Positions 1-11,518 of a stretch of DNA of 64,000 nt are shown piece after piece. The translations under genes and the position numbers were made by a program. The notes under the pieces were generated by a model, which was given only the letters and a program-made list of their open reading frames with translations, ran no database searches and was not told the origin of the DNA. The stretch is from positions 11,582,501 through 11,646,500 of the forward strand of contig JAWQUS010000027.1 of NCBI GenBank assembly GCA_036365455.1. Reading direction: 5' to 3'. This stretch comes from Macrosoma leucophasiata (Eukaryota; Arthropoda; Insecta; Lepidoptera; Hedylidae). Position 1 is the stretch's first letter; each line of letters begins with the position of its first letter.

Positions 1-89
1 TTGAAATCATTCATGGAAGAGAGAAGCACCTCTCTTTCATCACTTCGTAGTGGAATTTTGGTATGTCTTCGAACTCTGCTACTTTTTCG

Positions 90-137
90 CTAAGCAAAAA
101 GATAGAGCGAACACAAATATCTACTGATTGTATACAT
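90..137 (-). CDS. Odorant receptor exon 5 (probable terminal exon)
   Basis: A tattgttaatag acceptor is followed by 15 codons (starting [10 protein letters not shown]) and a TAG stop at 90-92. Odorant receptors usually end with a short exon of about this size that finishes TM7 with a serine/tyrosine-rich stretch, and phase 0 fits the previous donor. The sequence is short and resemblance modest, so another terminal exon left of the window is possible. No AATAAA is visible in the 89 bases beyond it. Confidence 0.5.
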   Translation of the reverse strand: MYTISRYLCSLYLFA

Positions 138-3100
138 CTATTAACAATATTGAATCAGATTCACTTACTACTACTTTTACTGGTGGTAGAGCTCCAGTGA
201 CGGAGTTCGCGGGCGTAGGCACCACCGCATTACCTAATTTACTTGCCGCTAAATAGTACTATTCAGCACTATCGTGTTCCGGTCAGGTGGTAATGTACGG
301 CCCTGTAATTTCCGGCACAGAGGCATAACACCGTAGACCTCAGGAGTGGTAACGCATCTGCGTTTTGACCTTGGTCTTTGTGAGGGTGTCTATAGGCTGC
401 AGTCATCACTTGACATCAATGTGAACTGCATGCTTGTTTGCCACTTCCAATAGATTAAAAAAAAAGTTGCCGCCATAAAAACCAATAATGACAAAACCGT
501 ACAGCCAGAAAACACGCGTTGTCCATGTGTGCGAACCCAGCAGCTGTGAGGCGGAGTGGGCGCTGCGCTCTCATCAGGGTCAGCACCAGTTGGCGTTGCA
601 GGCGCGGTGGCATGCGCTCCCATTTGCACTGCATCACGGCGTCGCTTACCCGTTCCGCCTTTGGAAGACATGGTAAAGAAAGTAACCTTATGTCGGCCTT
701 GACAGGTAAATGCATGCATTTAAGCAAACATGCAACTATGATTTGTTCCCTAGTTACGTTTTGCGAGTTTTGTCCCATGTGGTGGCGAGCCTATTGACAT
801 CTCCAGGCATGTGCAGCCGTTGGTAAAGGCAGGGTTAGTATAGGGTGTGCATACTGTTCGTACAAATTTCTTAAATAAAAATATTAAATACTTGCTGTTG
901 CCCGCGGCTTCGCCCGCGTAAATGTCGTTTAAAAAGTAGCCTAAGTTCTTTCTCAACGTCAACTCTATCTTTGTACCAAATTTCAGTAAAATCGGTTCAA
1001 TCGTTTGGACGTGGAAAGGTAACAGACAGACATACAGACAGACAGAGTTACTTTCGCATTTATAATATGATATATATATATATATATATAATATACAGTA
1101 GGGATATATATAAAGTAGGGATTATACATGTTATTTCAGTTCATGTATTGTAATTATAACTCGATTTTCTAATCGAGGCGTTTGAGAGTGTGCGTGTGTG
1201 TTATTCCCGTTAAATGTTGTATAGATGATGAAAAATGTTCATACATTTGCGAGATAAGGGGATTAACGGTTGCCAACATCCTATGTTCCCATGCCAGCTC
1301 TGAAGTACTTTTTGACGACATTGTAAGGCTGAGGGAGAATCATTATGCACCTACGACGATATCACGAACGTGCAGACCGGACTGTTCATAAATTCTATAT
1401 TGAACATATGAACGTCTTTGTAGACGTAAATTTTTGTTTTTGGCGGTTGGTGCGATATACGAGTAAGAAGTGAAATGCTGGGATCGAGTATTTTTTAAGG
1501 TTCCGTAGTAAACAAGGAACCCTTATAGTTTCGCTATGTCCGTCTGTCTGTCTGTTTGGCTGTCTCACCGTCTGCGGTTTAGCGCAAAAAATATTGGTAC
1601 TACAAACTTGAAATTTGGCACAAGTATACACCTTAATCACGCCGATAAAGTGGTAGAATAAAACCATGAATAATAAAATTATTTAGGGTACCTCTGCTAC
1701 ATGTAATGCGCGGATTTTTTTTTTATTTCTCGTTTTCTATGTAGTGTGGGATATCGTTGGATGGGTCTGTTAAAAATGTTAGGGGTGTGCTAAAATAATT
1801 TTCGATTTAGTTAACAGTTCGTGACTTATTAAGCTTTAGTGTGTCAATTTTCGTTAAGAGTCAACTGTCCTCCCCTCCACAAACTAAACGTTTGTTGTTA
1901 GAAATTCAAACGTTACGGCAATAGTAGCTACATATAACGAAATTTAATTACACTTAAATTGGCTTTACAAGTTTGCGAGTAATAGTCGACCAAATGTAAT
2001 ACTTGAAATTTTTAAACAACTCCATACACATTATTACACTTTTTTTTTCATTGCATTAATCAAACATAAAAACTACGGAACCCTAAGCTGCGCGTGGCCC
2101 GACACGCACTTGACCGGTTTTTTAATTGTTGATAGAGCTCCAGTAACGGAGCTCTAGGGTGTAAGCATCATCGCGTAACTTAAATTAGGTTGCCAATGTT
2201 AGTGTTCAGCGCTATCGTGTTCTGCACTGGCCTGCATAGCCCCGTAATTTTTGCAGTAGAGGCATAACAGCTAAAGCCTCGAGAGTGATAACTGATCTAT
2301 ATTGAAAGTTCGTTTTATCAATGTGAATGTTATGTGTGCTTGTTAATGATATAAAATAAAAACTTGGTGTACCTCTTTACTGGTGGTAGAGTTTGAAGTG
2401 TTTGAGCTCGAGGGCGAAGGCACCACCGCATCACCTAACCTATCTGCGGCTTAATGGTAGTGTTCGGCACTATCGTGTTCCGGTTAGATGGTAATGTATG
2501 GTCCCGTAATAACTATCACAGAGACATGACAGCGGTCTCACGGGTGGCAAGGCTTCTATATTTTGACCTCTCGTTTTTATGTAGATGTCTAAAGGCTACA
2601 GTCAACACTTAACATCAATGTAAGTTGCAAGCTTGTTTGTCACCTTCGTTAGATACATTAAAAAACCTTGGTACATATCATAAAAGACATAAGAATGTTT
2701 TTTGGTTGTGGATCGATATTTCGTGCATGCAGATGGCGTTTGTCGATTTAAAATACGTTACCACGTCATAAATGAACAAAGACGCAGTCGCACATAAGGT
2801 ACAGCTGCAACTGATCATTGTGATTAATCATAATTCATTTGGTCATTAAGCCAAGCCATGCCAGTACCTAGTCGTTCAATTGCGCCTTTTTTATGTAATG
2901 AAAGTGGCAAACAAGCATGCAGTTCAAATTGATGTTAAATGATGACTGCAGCCTATAGACACCCACACAAAGACCAAGGTCAAAGTGCAGGTGCAGATAA
3001 CACCTTAGGCCTCAGGAGTGGTAACACTCCTGAGGCCTAAGGAGTTACGCCTCTGTGCCGATAATTACAGGGCCTGACCGGAACACGATAGTGCTGAACA

Positions 3101-6100
3101 CTACCATTTAGCGGCAAGTATAGTAGGTAATGCGGTGGTGCCTACGCCCGCGCGCTCCGTCACTGGAGTTCCACCACCAGTGAGGAGAGCCTAAGTTAAT
3201 TAAAACATATTTTACTCTCAAGGAAATTGAATCAGTACAATTAAACTTAATTAACAATTAACATAAATTAAGAAACAATCGACAGCAAGATGAATTAATA
3301 TTGGTCGGCACATCTGTGCTCCGCGGGAAATTTCTATTGGATCCTCAACTACAACTATGTAGTTATATAGGTAACTTACTTGATAGGTGAGTTCGTTTCC
3401 TGTAAAACATTGGATGGCCAGCTGAATGATCATCGCAGCGAAAAAAGCCAGCGATGTGACAAGTCTAATTGATTTAAAGCTAGAAGCGTCTTGCTGTGGA
3501 AAAATAAACAATAAACTTGGAGTTTTCTAAATATCATTAGAATACTATTTAGATATAGAAGTGATTTTAATAGTGGTTGTGTGGTAGTCGAGTAGGTATT
3601 AGAAATCTATAATATAAAAATAAGTCGGGTTTTCCTTCCTGACGCTATAACTCCAGAACGCACGAACCGATTTCCACTGTTTTGCATTCGTTGGAAAGGT
3701 CTCGGGCTCTGTGACGTTTGTAGCAAAGAAAATTCAGAAAATTATAGCGCGGGCGAAGCCGCGGGCATCAGCTAGTTATGTTGTAGATAAGTTAGACGCA
3801 GTAGAGTTCCCGTACATAAAAAAATGTAGTCAATTACCTTTTATTTTAATACTGTAGGTAATTGGCCATATTATAAGGTATAGCTTGAACTATTACTGAC
3901 ACTCTGTGCTACTGTTCCTACTGAAGATCTATCTGGTTATGCCAAACATTTTGTTTTCATTTCGGAAAACACATTTCGAATTATTTTGCTCAAAGATATT
4001 GATCGCGAAGGTGAATATGATGGCTCGTACACTAAATAATAGGTTGGGGAAAAAGTCTTTTCGCATTATAGTATGTATGAACTTGTAATAAAATCTCTTT
4101 GGCTATAGTATTTGTATCTGGCTGGTTTTGGTATCATTGAAAGTTAAAATTTTAAAGAACATAATTCCAAATTCAAATTAGGCAAATGTGTGATTTTCAT
4201 TTGTTTTTCGTACTGTCAAGATGAGTGAATCTAATGAAGAAATTCGATACATTTTGAAATTTTACTACAAAAAAAGGAAAAATGCAAAGCAAGCCGCGAA
4301 AAAAATTTGCGATGCTTATGGACCTAGTGCAGTGTCTGTGAGAGTAGCACAAATTTGGTTTAAGCGTTTTCAATCCGGAAATTTTGATGTCAAAGATGCA
4401 CCTCGCTCTGGTCGCCCTATTATGGATAAAATGGATGCCATTTTTGAAAAAGTGGAGCAAGATCGACATATCAGTAGTTACGACGTAGCTGAAAAACTGA
4501 GAATTGATGACAAAACAGTTTTGGCGCATTTGAAAAAAGTTGGGTACAAAAAAAAAGCTCGATATTTGGGTACCTCACGAGCTCACTGAAAGAAACCTAA
4601 TGAACCGTGTACTCATTTGTGATTCTTTATTACGACGTAATGAAACCGAATCATTTTTGAAGAAGCTGATAACTGGTGATGAAAAGTGGATCACGTACGA
4701 CAAGAACGTGCGAAAAAGGTCGTGGTCAAAGGCCGGTCAGGCTTCACAGACTGTGGCGAAACCCGGGTTAACTCGCAATAAGGTGATGTTGTGTGTGTGG
4801 TGGGATTGGAAGGGCATTATTCATTATGAGCTATTACCACCAGGCAGGACTATCGATTCTGACTACTGCGTCTACTGCGAACAACTGATGAGATTAAAGC
4901 AAGAAGTTGAGAGAAAGCGGCCGGAATTGATCAACAGAAGGGGTGTGGTGTTTCATCATGATAACGCTAGACCTCACACATCACTCAGCAAAACTTAAGA
5001 GAGGGGTTTTCTGGGAGGTGTTAATGCATCCGCCGTATAGTCCTGAGCTTGTACCTTCAGATTTCCACCTGTTTCGGTCTCTTCAGAATTCTTTATGCAA
5101 TGTTAGGTTAACATCACGAGAGGACTGCCAAATCCACTTGTCGCGGTATTTTGATGAGAAGTCCCAAAATGTTTCTAGCAATGGGATCATGTCCCCACCT
5201 ACAAGATGGCAAAAGGTTATCGAACAAAATGGTACATACATACTTTAGTTTATTTTAATTAACTATATTAATAAATGTTTTGATTATCTTAAAAAATGCG
5301 AAGAAACTTTTTCCCCAACCTAATATATGCTTAATATCATAATTCAAGGTTTTTCGCTTTCCAAGATTCATCAGGAACACAATGGGTAGGTTTTTCTGTG
5401 TATCATGTTTCTCATAATTATACCATAGACCCATAATCTCTACTGTAAGTGACTCAAACTCATAATTGAATCATGAGCATAAATATAAATATTTGCAGCC
5501 TTTGAATGTTTGAGCAATCTCTGCCTCAGCTCTGATGTCAGGAATTTCTCTGAAATAAGTAATTAAAAGTTGCCACAAATTGAACAATGTTATCTTACCG
5601 AAACTTGGACCATTACAACGCAAATGGCAGCCATGCTAGAGAGCAGTTGGGTCATGAACCCATAGGAATAAGTGTTGGCGAATTTCTCAACGCAACTGAA
5701 ATTAAAACGAAAAATGAATCAGTTGAAATTGGAAAGTTTTCCCCCAACTCTTTCATTTTGGAGGCCGAAGGTGAATATGAAACGTAGATTATGTTGATTT
5801 AGGCGTGAGAAAAAAGCAACCGAGTGACAATATTGGGGTCGTAATCCTGAGATATTGCAGCTTGTCATAACCGTGCAATGCGGTTCCCTTTATTGCTCAT
5901 ATTGGCTGTGAATTGATATTTTTTTGCGCAGCGGGTTACTGCCATTTTGTGAAATCTATTCCAGAATATTGATTTTCAATTTCAATGGAGTGTTTTAACT
6001 TGATATTGAAATTGACTTTGACTATGCTTCGGTCTCGTATTCATCTCTCAGGGAAGTTTTTTTTTTCAATTGGTAAAATTATCTGACGAATGCCTATGGG

Positions 6101-9100
6101 CTGACAATCTGTTATATGGGCCAAACAACATAAATAAAGCGAATCGCGGATGTATTCCGTATATGCATGTTGTCATGTAACCTGATATCCTCTACCAACC
6201 CCTTCACGGAAATACAGTAAACACAATCAAAGTTATTTTGTATTTTGACTTCGACTACGATAGACCAACAATGGCTACTGTTATTTGTATTGTTTTAGTT
6301 GGCCAACGTAATGCTATTTATTCGAATCGTGCGAAGTTTGGCTCCCTACCTAACACCGACGTCTTTTCAGTTAATTTACATTGCACTTAATAGCAACTGC
6401 CGGGTCTCTGACTCCCAGCCGTCGGTCGCGTGCCAAAAACTTCAGCCTAGTACCGTAATTGAACAGAAGAAAAAGACGTATTTCAAGTTATTAACTTTTA
6501 ACTTAATGTCCTCTGACTATCACAATTATATTCTGTCTACATTAATGTTTTGAATTTCGTCCATGATGAATTCCGACTTCCTCAGGCAAATTTCGGTAGG
6601 TAGGTCTTCGAAGGTAGGTACTTGTGAATATTTGGCGCATGATTTGTACCGTGTCACACTCTATCCTTTTTTATGTAACGTAGGTGGGAAACAAGCATAC
6701 AGTTCACATTGATAAGTGATGACTGCAGCCTATAGACACTTACGCAAAGACCAAGGTCAAAATGCAGATACGTTACCACTACTGAGGCCTAAGGTGTTAT
6801 GCCTCTGTGCCGGAAATTACAGGGCCGTACATTACCATCTGAGCGGAACACAAAAGTGCTGAACACTACCATTTAGTGGCAAGTGTATTAGGTAATGCGG
6901 TGTTGCCTACGCCCGCGAGCTCCGTCACTGGAGCTCTACCACCAGTAAATACTCGTACTTTAGAACAAGACTATATTTGGAGTAATAAATTGAAAGGTCG
7001 TTTAGCAAAAATGTCGATGTTGTTCGTTTTAAAGAAACGTAGCGCATTTTCAGAAGTGTTTGCCAAATTTTTTAAACATTTATGTTTCCGATAAAAATTT
7101 CGAATTTGTTTTTTGTCTACGTATCCTGTGACTTACAGCAACATTTCCCGTTATTTTTATGGCAGTCTTTTCAGGTGTAGACTGTGACATGCAAAACACT
7201 ACTCGAGAATACCTAAATACGCGACAAAGACGAATGTGTCTTTGAGTGACGTAGGTAAAGAGATCTAGATCTAGATCTGGGGCGTATACCTATATGTCCA
7301 CGGGCTTGTTACTTGCCGCACTCAACCCAATTTTGTATCAAAAAGTGCACTTTTTTGGTGAATAAATTATTCTTGATTTTGTATTTAATTATGTACCTAC
7401 TTGTCATATTGCATTGTTTGCAATAAGACTGTAACTGGCCTTTGGTCCAGAGGTCAATGATTCAACTTGCAGCCTTTTTTAGGGTTGCGTAGTAAACCCT
7501 TATCGTTTCGCCATATCCGTCTGTCTGTCTGTCCGTCCGCGTTTTAGCGCTAAAACTATTGGTACTAGAGACTTGATATTTGGCACAAGTAGGTATACAC
7601 CTTAATCACGCCGACAAAGGGGAAGTAGTCTAAAAAAATTATCTAGGGTACCTACCCTACATGTAACGCGCGGGTAATTTTTTTTCGATTTCTATATACC
7701 TAGTGTGGAATATCGTCGGATAGGTCTTTCAAAAACGTTAGGGATGTGCAAATATCATTTTTCGATTTAGTTAACTGTTCGTGACTTAATAAGCTTTAAA
7801 GTGACCATTTTTGTTAGAGTCAAGTGCCCTCCTCCCTCTACCAACTATACGGTTGTTGTTAACAATTCAAAAGTAATAATGATATTAAAAGGAAAACTAT
7901 GACCCTTAGGTTGGCTGTACAAGTTTGCGAGTAATAGTCGACCAAATGTATTTTACTCGAAAATTTCGAACAACTCCACAAGAAACATATTTTTTTTCAT
8001 TACATTATTTAAACCTAAAAACTACGCAACCCTACTGTAGTGACCCGACACGCACTTGACCGGTTTTTTCTTTAGAATCTTTAGAAGTTATTTGTTTGTA
8101 TATCATACCAAAGAATATATAATATAATAACTTCCAAGTTGTCGACAAACGTAAAAACTGAGGAACACATAACAATAAATTTGGAGTCTGACTCTGACGC
8201 ACTTCTACTAAGTTGGACAAATAAAATTAACTTATAATTTAATATCAAGGAACTCATTAGGGGATGAGTGCAAACAACGATGTTTTATGCACTGTCTCTT
8301 TGCTCATCCTTTTCAGACATTAGGTACTCCCGTTTTTACTTTTTTACTGTAAATATACCTATACCTGTAGGTACCTACATACAATACACACATTTTTTTG
8401 GCTTAAGTATTGTGTTGGTAATTTGGTATGCATGAGAAAAATACCTAGAGCCATTTATAATATAATAATAAGGGCAACCCTTGATACGTCGCACTGCTGG
8501 GCACGAGTCTCTCCCCTTCTTGGGAGGAGGTCTGGAGCTTACTCCACTACGCTGCTCCAATGCGGGTTGGTGGAGCTATGGGTTAGTGGCCAACCCGTTG
8601 TCGGATGTTTTTCAAACTGCCCATAAGGCCTCCGACAAGGTTTAACGACTACTGTCTATCGATAGGAGCCGAACCGACGGCTTAACGTGTCCTCCGAAGC
8701 ACAGAAACGCGTATTTTAATTTGCCACTAGCGGTCACCCATCACACACCCGACCGCGCCCGTATCGCTTAACTGAGTAGATCGCTTCCGATCTACACCAG
8801 CTGCGGAGCCATGCGCGTTTCAGTTTTATTTTATTATCACTAAGATCTATTAAAATTAAGATCGATTGTGCTTTAAATTGAACTTGTGTAACTGCGATAA
8901 CCATACAATCATACAATACCATGTGATACCTACGTATATACTATCCCCCTTATTCATAAACGTACATTAGATACGTTTTAGCTATAGAATGTTTTGTCTT
9001 TGTCAGTTGCATTGTCAAATGTGCAGGATAGAAAAGGACAAGGGAGAGATTAGCAACACTTTAGCTAAAATACGTTTATGAATAAGGGGGTATGTTTTTA

Positions 9101-11518
9101 TGACGGAGTTGGAAGGTGGCCATAAGAAGAGAAGAGCCAGACTAAATAGCTTAATCGAGTTTCGAGGGTCGTTGGGTTTATTTTATAAAGTTAGGTTCTC
9201 CAAGCTTTATATACAAGCTTGTTTTAAAAACATTTTTATAACTAACCATGTTTACCCTCATGTCTCACTGGAAATCGTTAAATTGATTGATATAGGTTAC
9301 CATTTCACGTGATTGTTAGCACATGAAATATAAAACTGTAATAAAAAATATGATAACATTTCTTCGAGGAATAGCAGGACCGAGTTTATTTGTCGAATAT
9401 ATTGGAGTATCTTATTACGACTTGAGCGAAGCAATGGTTTAGTTGTTAAAAGAAAACGTATTAAAAAGGAAAGAAGAACTGTTAAATCTAGGTAGGTACA
9501 CCAGTTTTGTTGTCTTATTCAAGATATTTTAAGGATTCTACTTACGATATTCATTGCGATTTCAGGTTCGTATTTAATAGATGGTATATGCAGAGGTATG
9601 TACGTTCGACGGATTCAAGCATTCAAGCATGTGTACACTTTTGTATACAACGTGTAACAGGATTAAATGTAAAACCGGAAACTACAGAATCGAGAACCGA
9701 ATCGTTTTCAGACATTTTTGATATAGGTAATATTTTGTACCTAAATTAATTACAATGAAGAAAATTATGGTCTCCCATTTGGTGAACAGTCAATACAAAC
9801 AAGAGAGTAACGTCTATCCAAAATAAAATGCTAGTATCAACAAGTTTATTAGAGCTCGTTGAGACGTGATCTTTTTTATAAATATAATAATTTAAGAAAT
9901 AAAATAGTGGAAATTAATCTTATTACTAGCGAGTGTTATGTAAGGGTACTCAGGTTACGCGCTACATCACATGGCAACAGTGTGCGTGTGTAAGCAGGTT
10001 CGTGTTTTATATGCAGTCGTAGGTAGAGGTAGAGTAAGTATGCATAGGGTATGCATACTGTTCGATCAAGTTGAGGACAACTTGTTTCCTAAAAAAAAAT
10101 ATTAAATATATAAACATGTAATTTCAGTTCATGTATTATGATTATAACTCGATTTCATAATCGGGATGTTAGAGAGTGTGCATTATTCCCGTTACATGTT
10201 GTGTAATATGGTGCTTATATCGCCGGTTAAAAACCAGATGAACGTATCTACAATTTTGTCAATGTTGAGAAAACGCAATTAACTGAACAGAAATGGAGGT
10301 CATTTTCGCAACATTGACAAAATTGTAGATACGTTCATCTGGTTTTTAACCGGCGATATGTACCATCGCAGAAAAGTCCGGTAAATCACGTTGGTGCCTT
10401 TTTATGTAACGAAGATGGCACACAAGCATGCAGTACACATGGATCCATATTAAGTGATGACAGCAGCCCACAGACACCCATACAAACACTAGAGGTAAAA
10501 ATACAGATGCGTTGCCAACATTAAGACTTTAGCTGTTGTCTTTTGATAGTTATCTTTGAGGCAAAATAATATATACGTACCCAATTAATACTTGATGTTG
10601 ACGAAGGCAACTATTCAAATTGTTTTCTATTACTTTATGAATCAGTTCTTCCGTGCAATAATATTTTACAATTTTCTCAGTCTTTGTGTCCCCGTCAACA
10701 TCGTTTCTATCGTCGATAAGAGTCCTGAGTTCCATTTCACCGTTACATCCTCGTATATTCTCATAAAGCTGAGCCATGCTGCGATCGTAGACGGTGAGAA
10801 ATGCTTCTTGCAATATCGCAAACTGAGAACTCATATGTAATATAACAGATCCAATAAAAGTATCTATTGTCATCACAATATGACCCGTCCACAGCAAACC
10901 TACTGTTTCTAGCAAAAATGTAGGTATGTAAGAATCATCTTCTTGATAATTCCACGGAATATATATTGGTTGAGGTAGAGTCCTTTGAGGTTTGGCTTCA
11001 GTGTCATTCAGATGAGCAACGGCGGCCTTCCATCGAATGTCCTGTATAATACCGTACACATTACCGTTACCAATAGTAATCCATCCGAAGAAAAGAAACG
11101 ATGCAGTCAAAATTTTAGTAATTTTCACCGTTTGCCTTAACTTTTCGTTATTTTGGTAATAGTCTTGCAGCTCAATCTCCAAAGTACGCACAATATCTTG
11201 TATCTCTTGGTTTTTGAAAAAGAAAATGTAGAGTTTAATTAGGGTTAGGTCATGAGTAATAACAAAAGATAGACTGAACATGAAGCGATCTAAATCTTTT
11301 TCGCCAATAAACGGGTCTATCGACTCGAGACCAACGAAACCAGCGACCCAAACGACTTCGGTGATAATTGCGTAATACAAATACAAGCCGGGAAAATTTC
11401 TAGTGTCGCCCTCATCTGGATGATGCCACCAACCGAGCCCTAAACATCTTAATAAAAGATAATGCATTGCAAAAAAGTGCTTTGGTCGATCGACAATTTT
11501 GTTATTTGACATAATCAT
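90..11518 (-). CDS. Odorant receptor gene, five exons (complete model)
   Basis: Insect seven-transmembrane odorant receptor, an olfactory ligand-gated channel subunit that works with Orco in sensory-neuron dendrites. Exons in coding order are 10581-11518, 5599-5695, 3380-3493, 503-658 and 90-137. All joints have GT donors, AG acceptors and matching phase (phase 2, then 0, 0, 0), giving about 450 residues, a little long for the family. The first exon carries TM1-TM4, the second TM5, the third TM6, and the last two the conserved C-terminal block and TM7. The sequence GNELTYQ ending exon 3, followed by a tryptophan/MRAQRP block in exon 4, is typical of the family. The start is either Met1 or Met3 (MIMSNN). 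The ligand and subfamily cannot be told. Introns make up most of the length and are filled with transposons. The first four exons are secure; the last is less so. Confidence 0.88.
179..465 (+). repeat. Repeat A, SINE-like, full length
   Basis: Reference form of a family of about 290 bp: starts ACTGGTGGTAGAGCTCC, passes GGCACCACCGCATTACC, CAGCACTATCGTGTTCCGG, CACAGAGGCATAACACC and GGCTGCAGTCATCACTT, and ends TGCATGCTTGTTTGCCACTT with an A-rich tail. Confidence 0.8.
503..658 (-). CDS. Odorant receptor exon 4 (C-terminal conserved block)
   Basis: It has 156 nt and 52 codons, phase 0. The acceptor is ttctttaccatgtcttccaaag and the donor GGCT|gtacgg. It encodes [17 protein letters not shown], then [19 protein letters not shown] and ends DNACFLA. 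This matches the most conserved part of insect odorant receptors: a tryptophan motif, an R-AQ-P motif, then the run into TM7. The base composition is more GC-rich than the surrounding introns. Confidence 0.9.
690..830 (-). repeat. tRNA-derived SINE (repeat B), partial and old
   Basis: GGTAAATGCATGCATTTAAG, TAGTTACGTTTTGCGAG, then GTGGCGAGCCTATTGACAT match the middle of repeat B; the tRNA-like end is absent. It lies directly upstream of the acceptor of odorant receptor exon 4. Confidence 0.55.
893..1092 (+). repeat. RTE-like 3' tail with TA microsatellite, nested in another repeat
   Basis: It begins TTGCTGTTGCCCGCGGCTTC and runs through AAAATCGGTTCAATCG and a CAGACAGACA stretch to TTATAATATG and a (TA)n tract. 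This is the common lepidopteran RTE-related 3' end. It interrupts a repeat whose uninterrupted form is at 10030-10205. Confidence 0.7.
1493..2125 (+). repeat. Roughly 630-bp dispersed repeat F, copy 1
   Basis: Begins TTTTTTAAGGTTCCGTAGTA, contains a TCTGTCTG stretch, and ends ACACGCACTTGACCGGTTTT after AAAACTACGGAACCCTAA. The start and the ACGGAACCCTAA motif are inverted matches. A repeat A copy abuts its right end. Confidence 0.7.
2128..2362 (+). repeat. Repeat A, diverged copy
   Basis: GATAGAGCTCCAGTAACGGA to an A-rich tail; several internal deletions. Confidence 0.65.
2379..2666 (+). repeat. Repeat A, diverged full-length copy
   Basis: ACTGGTGGTAGAGTTTG start, all internal blocks present in order, A-rich end. 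Confidence 0.7.
2887..3181 (-). repeat. Repeat A, reverse copy with small internal duplication
   Basis: T-rich start, then the reversed family to CCACCACCAGT. The block GGCCTCAGGAGTGGTAAC is partly repeated as an inverted pair near 3005-3045. Confidence 0.7.
3380..3493 (-). CDS. Odorant receptor exon 3 (TM6)
   Basis: It has 114 nt and 38 codons, phase 0 at both ends. The acceptor is gtttatttttccacag and the donor CAA|gtaagt. It starts [10 protein letters not shown], has a hydrophobic span [17 protein letters not shown] and ends GNELTYQ, a hallmark junction of insect odorant receptors between TM6 and the C-terminal block. Confidence 0.9.
3608..3776 (-). repeat. RTE-like 3' tail, reverse copy
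   Basis: Ends on the plus strand with GGGCGAAGCCGCGGGCATCA and contains CGAACCGATTTCCACTG, the reverse of the CCGCGG-CTTCGCCC and ACCGATT features of this family. Confidence 0.6.
4042..5320 (+). mobile_element. mariner DNA transposon, frameshifted copy in odorant receptor intron
   Basis: The 1,279-bp element has matching terminal inverted repeats (GGTTGGGGAAAAAGT...) and is flanked by TA at 4040-4041 and 5321-5322, the Tc1/mariner target. The transposase frame is split across three frames: 4221-4589, then about 4550-4998, then about 4990-5248. The first shift is at an A run near 4551, the second near 4990. The helix-turn-helix part ([15 protein letters not shown]) and all three catalytic regions ([21 protein letters not shown]) are recognisable, so this was a DD34D mariner. 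It cannot make a full transposase. Confidence 0.93.
4221..5248 (+). pseudogene. mariner transposase, two frameshifts
   Basis: The N-terminal 110 residues are intact and carry the DNA-binding half ([20 protein letters not shown]). The middle part has [14 protein letters not shown] and [12 protein letters not shown]. The C-terminal part has [17 protein letters not shown]. Segments lie in different reading frames, consistent with small indels after insertion. Confidence 0.9.
5599..5695 (-). CDS. Odorant receptor exon 2 (TM5)
   Basis: This 97-nt exon is too short to stand out as an open frame. On the minus strand the acceptor is tttaatttcag and the donor is TCG|gtaaga. It enters with one base completing the split Gly codon and encodes 32 residues that start [12 protein letters not shown] and end in the hydrophobic [11 protein letters not shown]. 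Both content and position (just after the H-x-x-L-I stretch, just before the TM6 exon) fit odorant receptor TM5. It leaves in phase 0, as the next exon needs. Confidence 0.85.
6667..6946 (-). repeat. Repeat A, reverse full-length copy
   Basis: TTTTTTATGTAACG start to CTCTACCACCAGT end; all blocks present. Confidence 0.75.
7475..8069 (+). repeat. Dispersed repeat F, copy 2
   Basis: Collinear with 1493-2125 along its whole length (GGTTGCGTAGTAAACCC start, GACACGCACTTGACCGG end), with modest divergence and small deletions. No coding frame. Confidence 0.7.
8458..8815 (-). repeat. SINE with 5S rRNA-like region, copy 2
   Basis: Reverse copy of the 44108 element. The (ATA)n tail is at its left, CACTGCTGGGCACGAGTCTC follows, and the reversed GCGGTCACCCATC is at its right. 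It lies in an odorant receptor intron. Confidence 0.65.
8945..9090 (+). mobile_element. 146-bp MITE, copy 1
   Basis: Ends CCCCCTTATTCATAAACG and its reverse complement; flanked by TAT on both sides. The interior includes TTTGTCTTTGTCAGTTGC. Two more copies are at 32543 and 38714. Located in an odorant receptor intron. Confidence 0.85.
10030..10205 (+). repeat. Dispersed repeat, intact form of the sequence split at 830-1230
   Basis: GGGTATGCATACTGTTCG, then a run of A, then TTCAGTTCATGTATT and ATTATTCCCGTTACATGTTG match 840-890 plus 1125-1215. The latter pair is separated by an RTE-like tail. Confidence 0.6.
10217..10359. mobile_element. Foldback (hairpin) element
   Basis: Two arms of about 55 bp, starting ATATCGCCGGTTAAAAACC and ending with its reverse complement, are nearly identical and separated by a loop of about 30 bp. 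It has no coding sequence. It sits about 220 bp downstream of odorant receptor exon 1. Confidence 0.85.
10398..10540 (-). repeat. Repeat A, truncated reverse copy
   Basis: Only the tail-side half (TTTTTATGTAACGAAG to GCGTTGCCAACA); it lies about 40 bp past the donor of odorant receptor exon 1. Confidence 0.6.
10581..11518 (-). CDS. Odorant receptor exon 1 (N-terminus, TM1-TM4)
   Basis: It encodes 312 full codons plus two bases of a split glycine codon. The open frame runs on past the splice site for ten more codons to a stop, but family members continue with a TM5 segment, so the donor ggGTACGT at 10580-10579 is used. Hydrophobic segments lie near residues 43-63, 79-101, 137-158 and 203-229, with a long second loop between TM3 and TM4. 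The final residues, CLRQHQVLI, match the intracellular stretch before TM5. A truncated repeat A copy lies about 40 bp downstream of the donor. Confidence 0.93.

Noticed and set aside
455..778. One continuous 107-codon frame as a stand-alone protein
   Set aside because: Only 503-658 is exon; the rest lies in intron and in a reversed SINE fragment.
8032..8220. Minus-strand stretch with [12 protein letters not shown] residues that resembled a missing odorant receptor exon
   Set aside because: The true TM5 exon at 5599-5695 has better splice sites, phase and family match, and this stretch overlaps the end of repeat F.
9507..9749. 80-codon plus-strand frame in an odorant receptor intron
   Set aside because: No recognised domain, no splice support; likely chance in AT-rich DNA.
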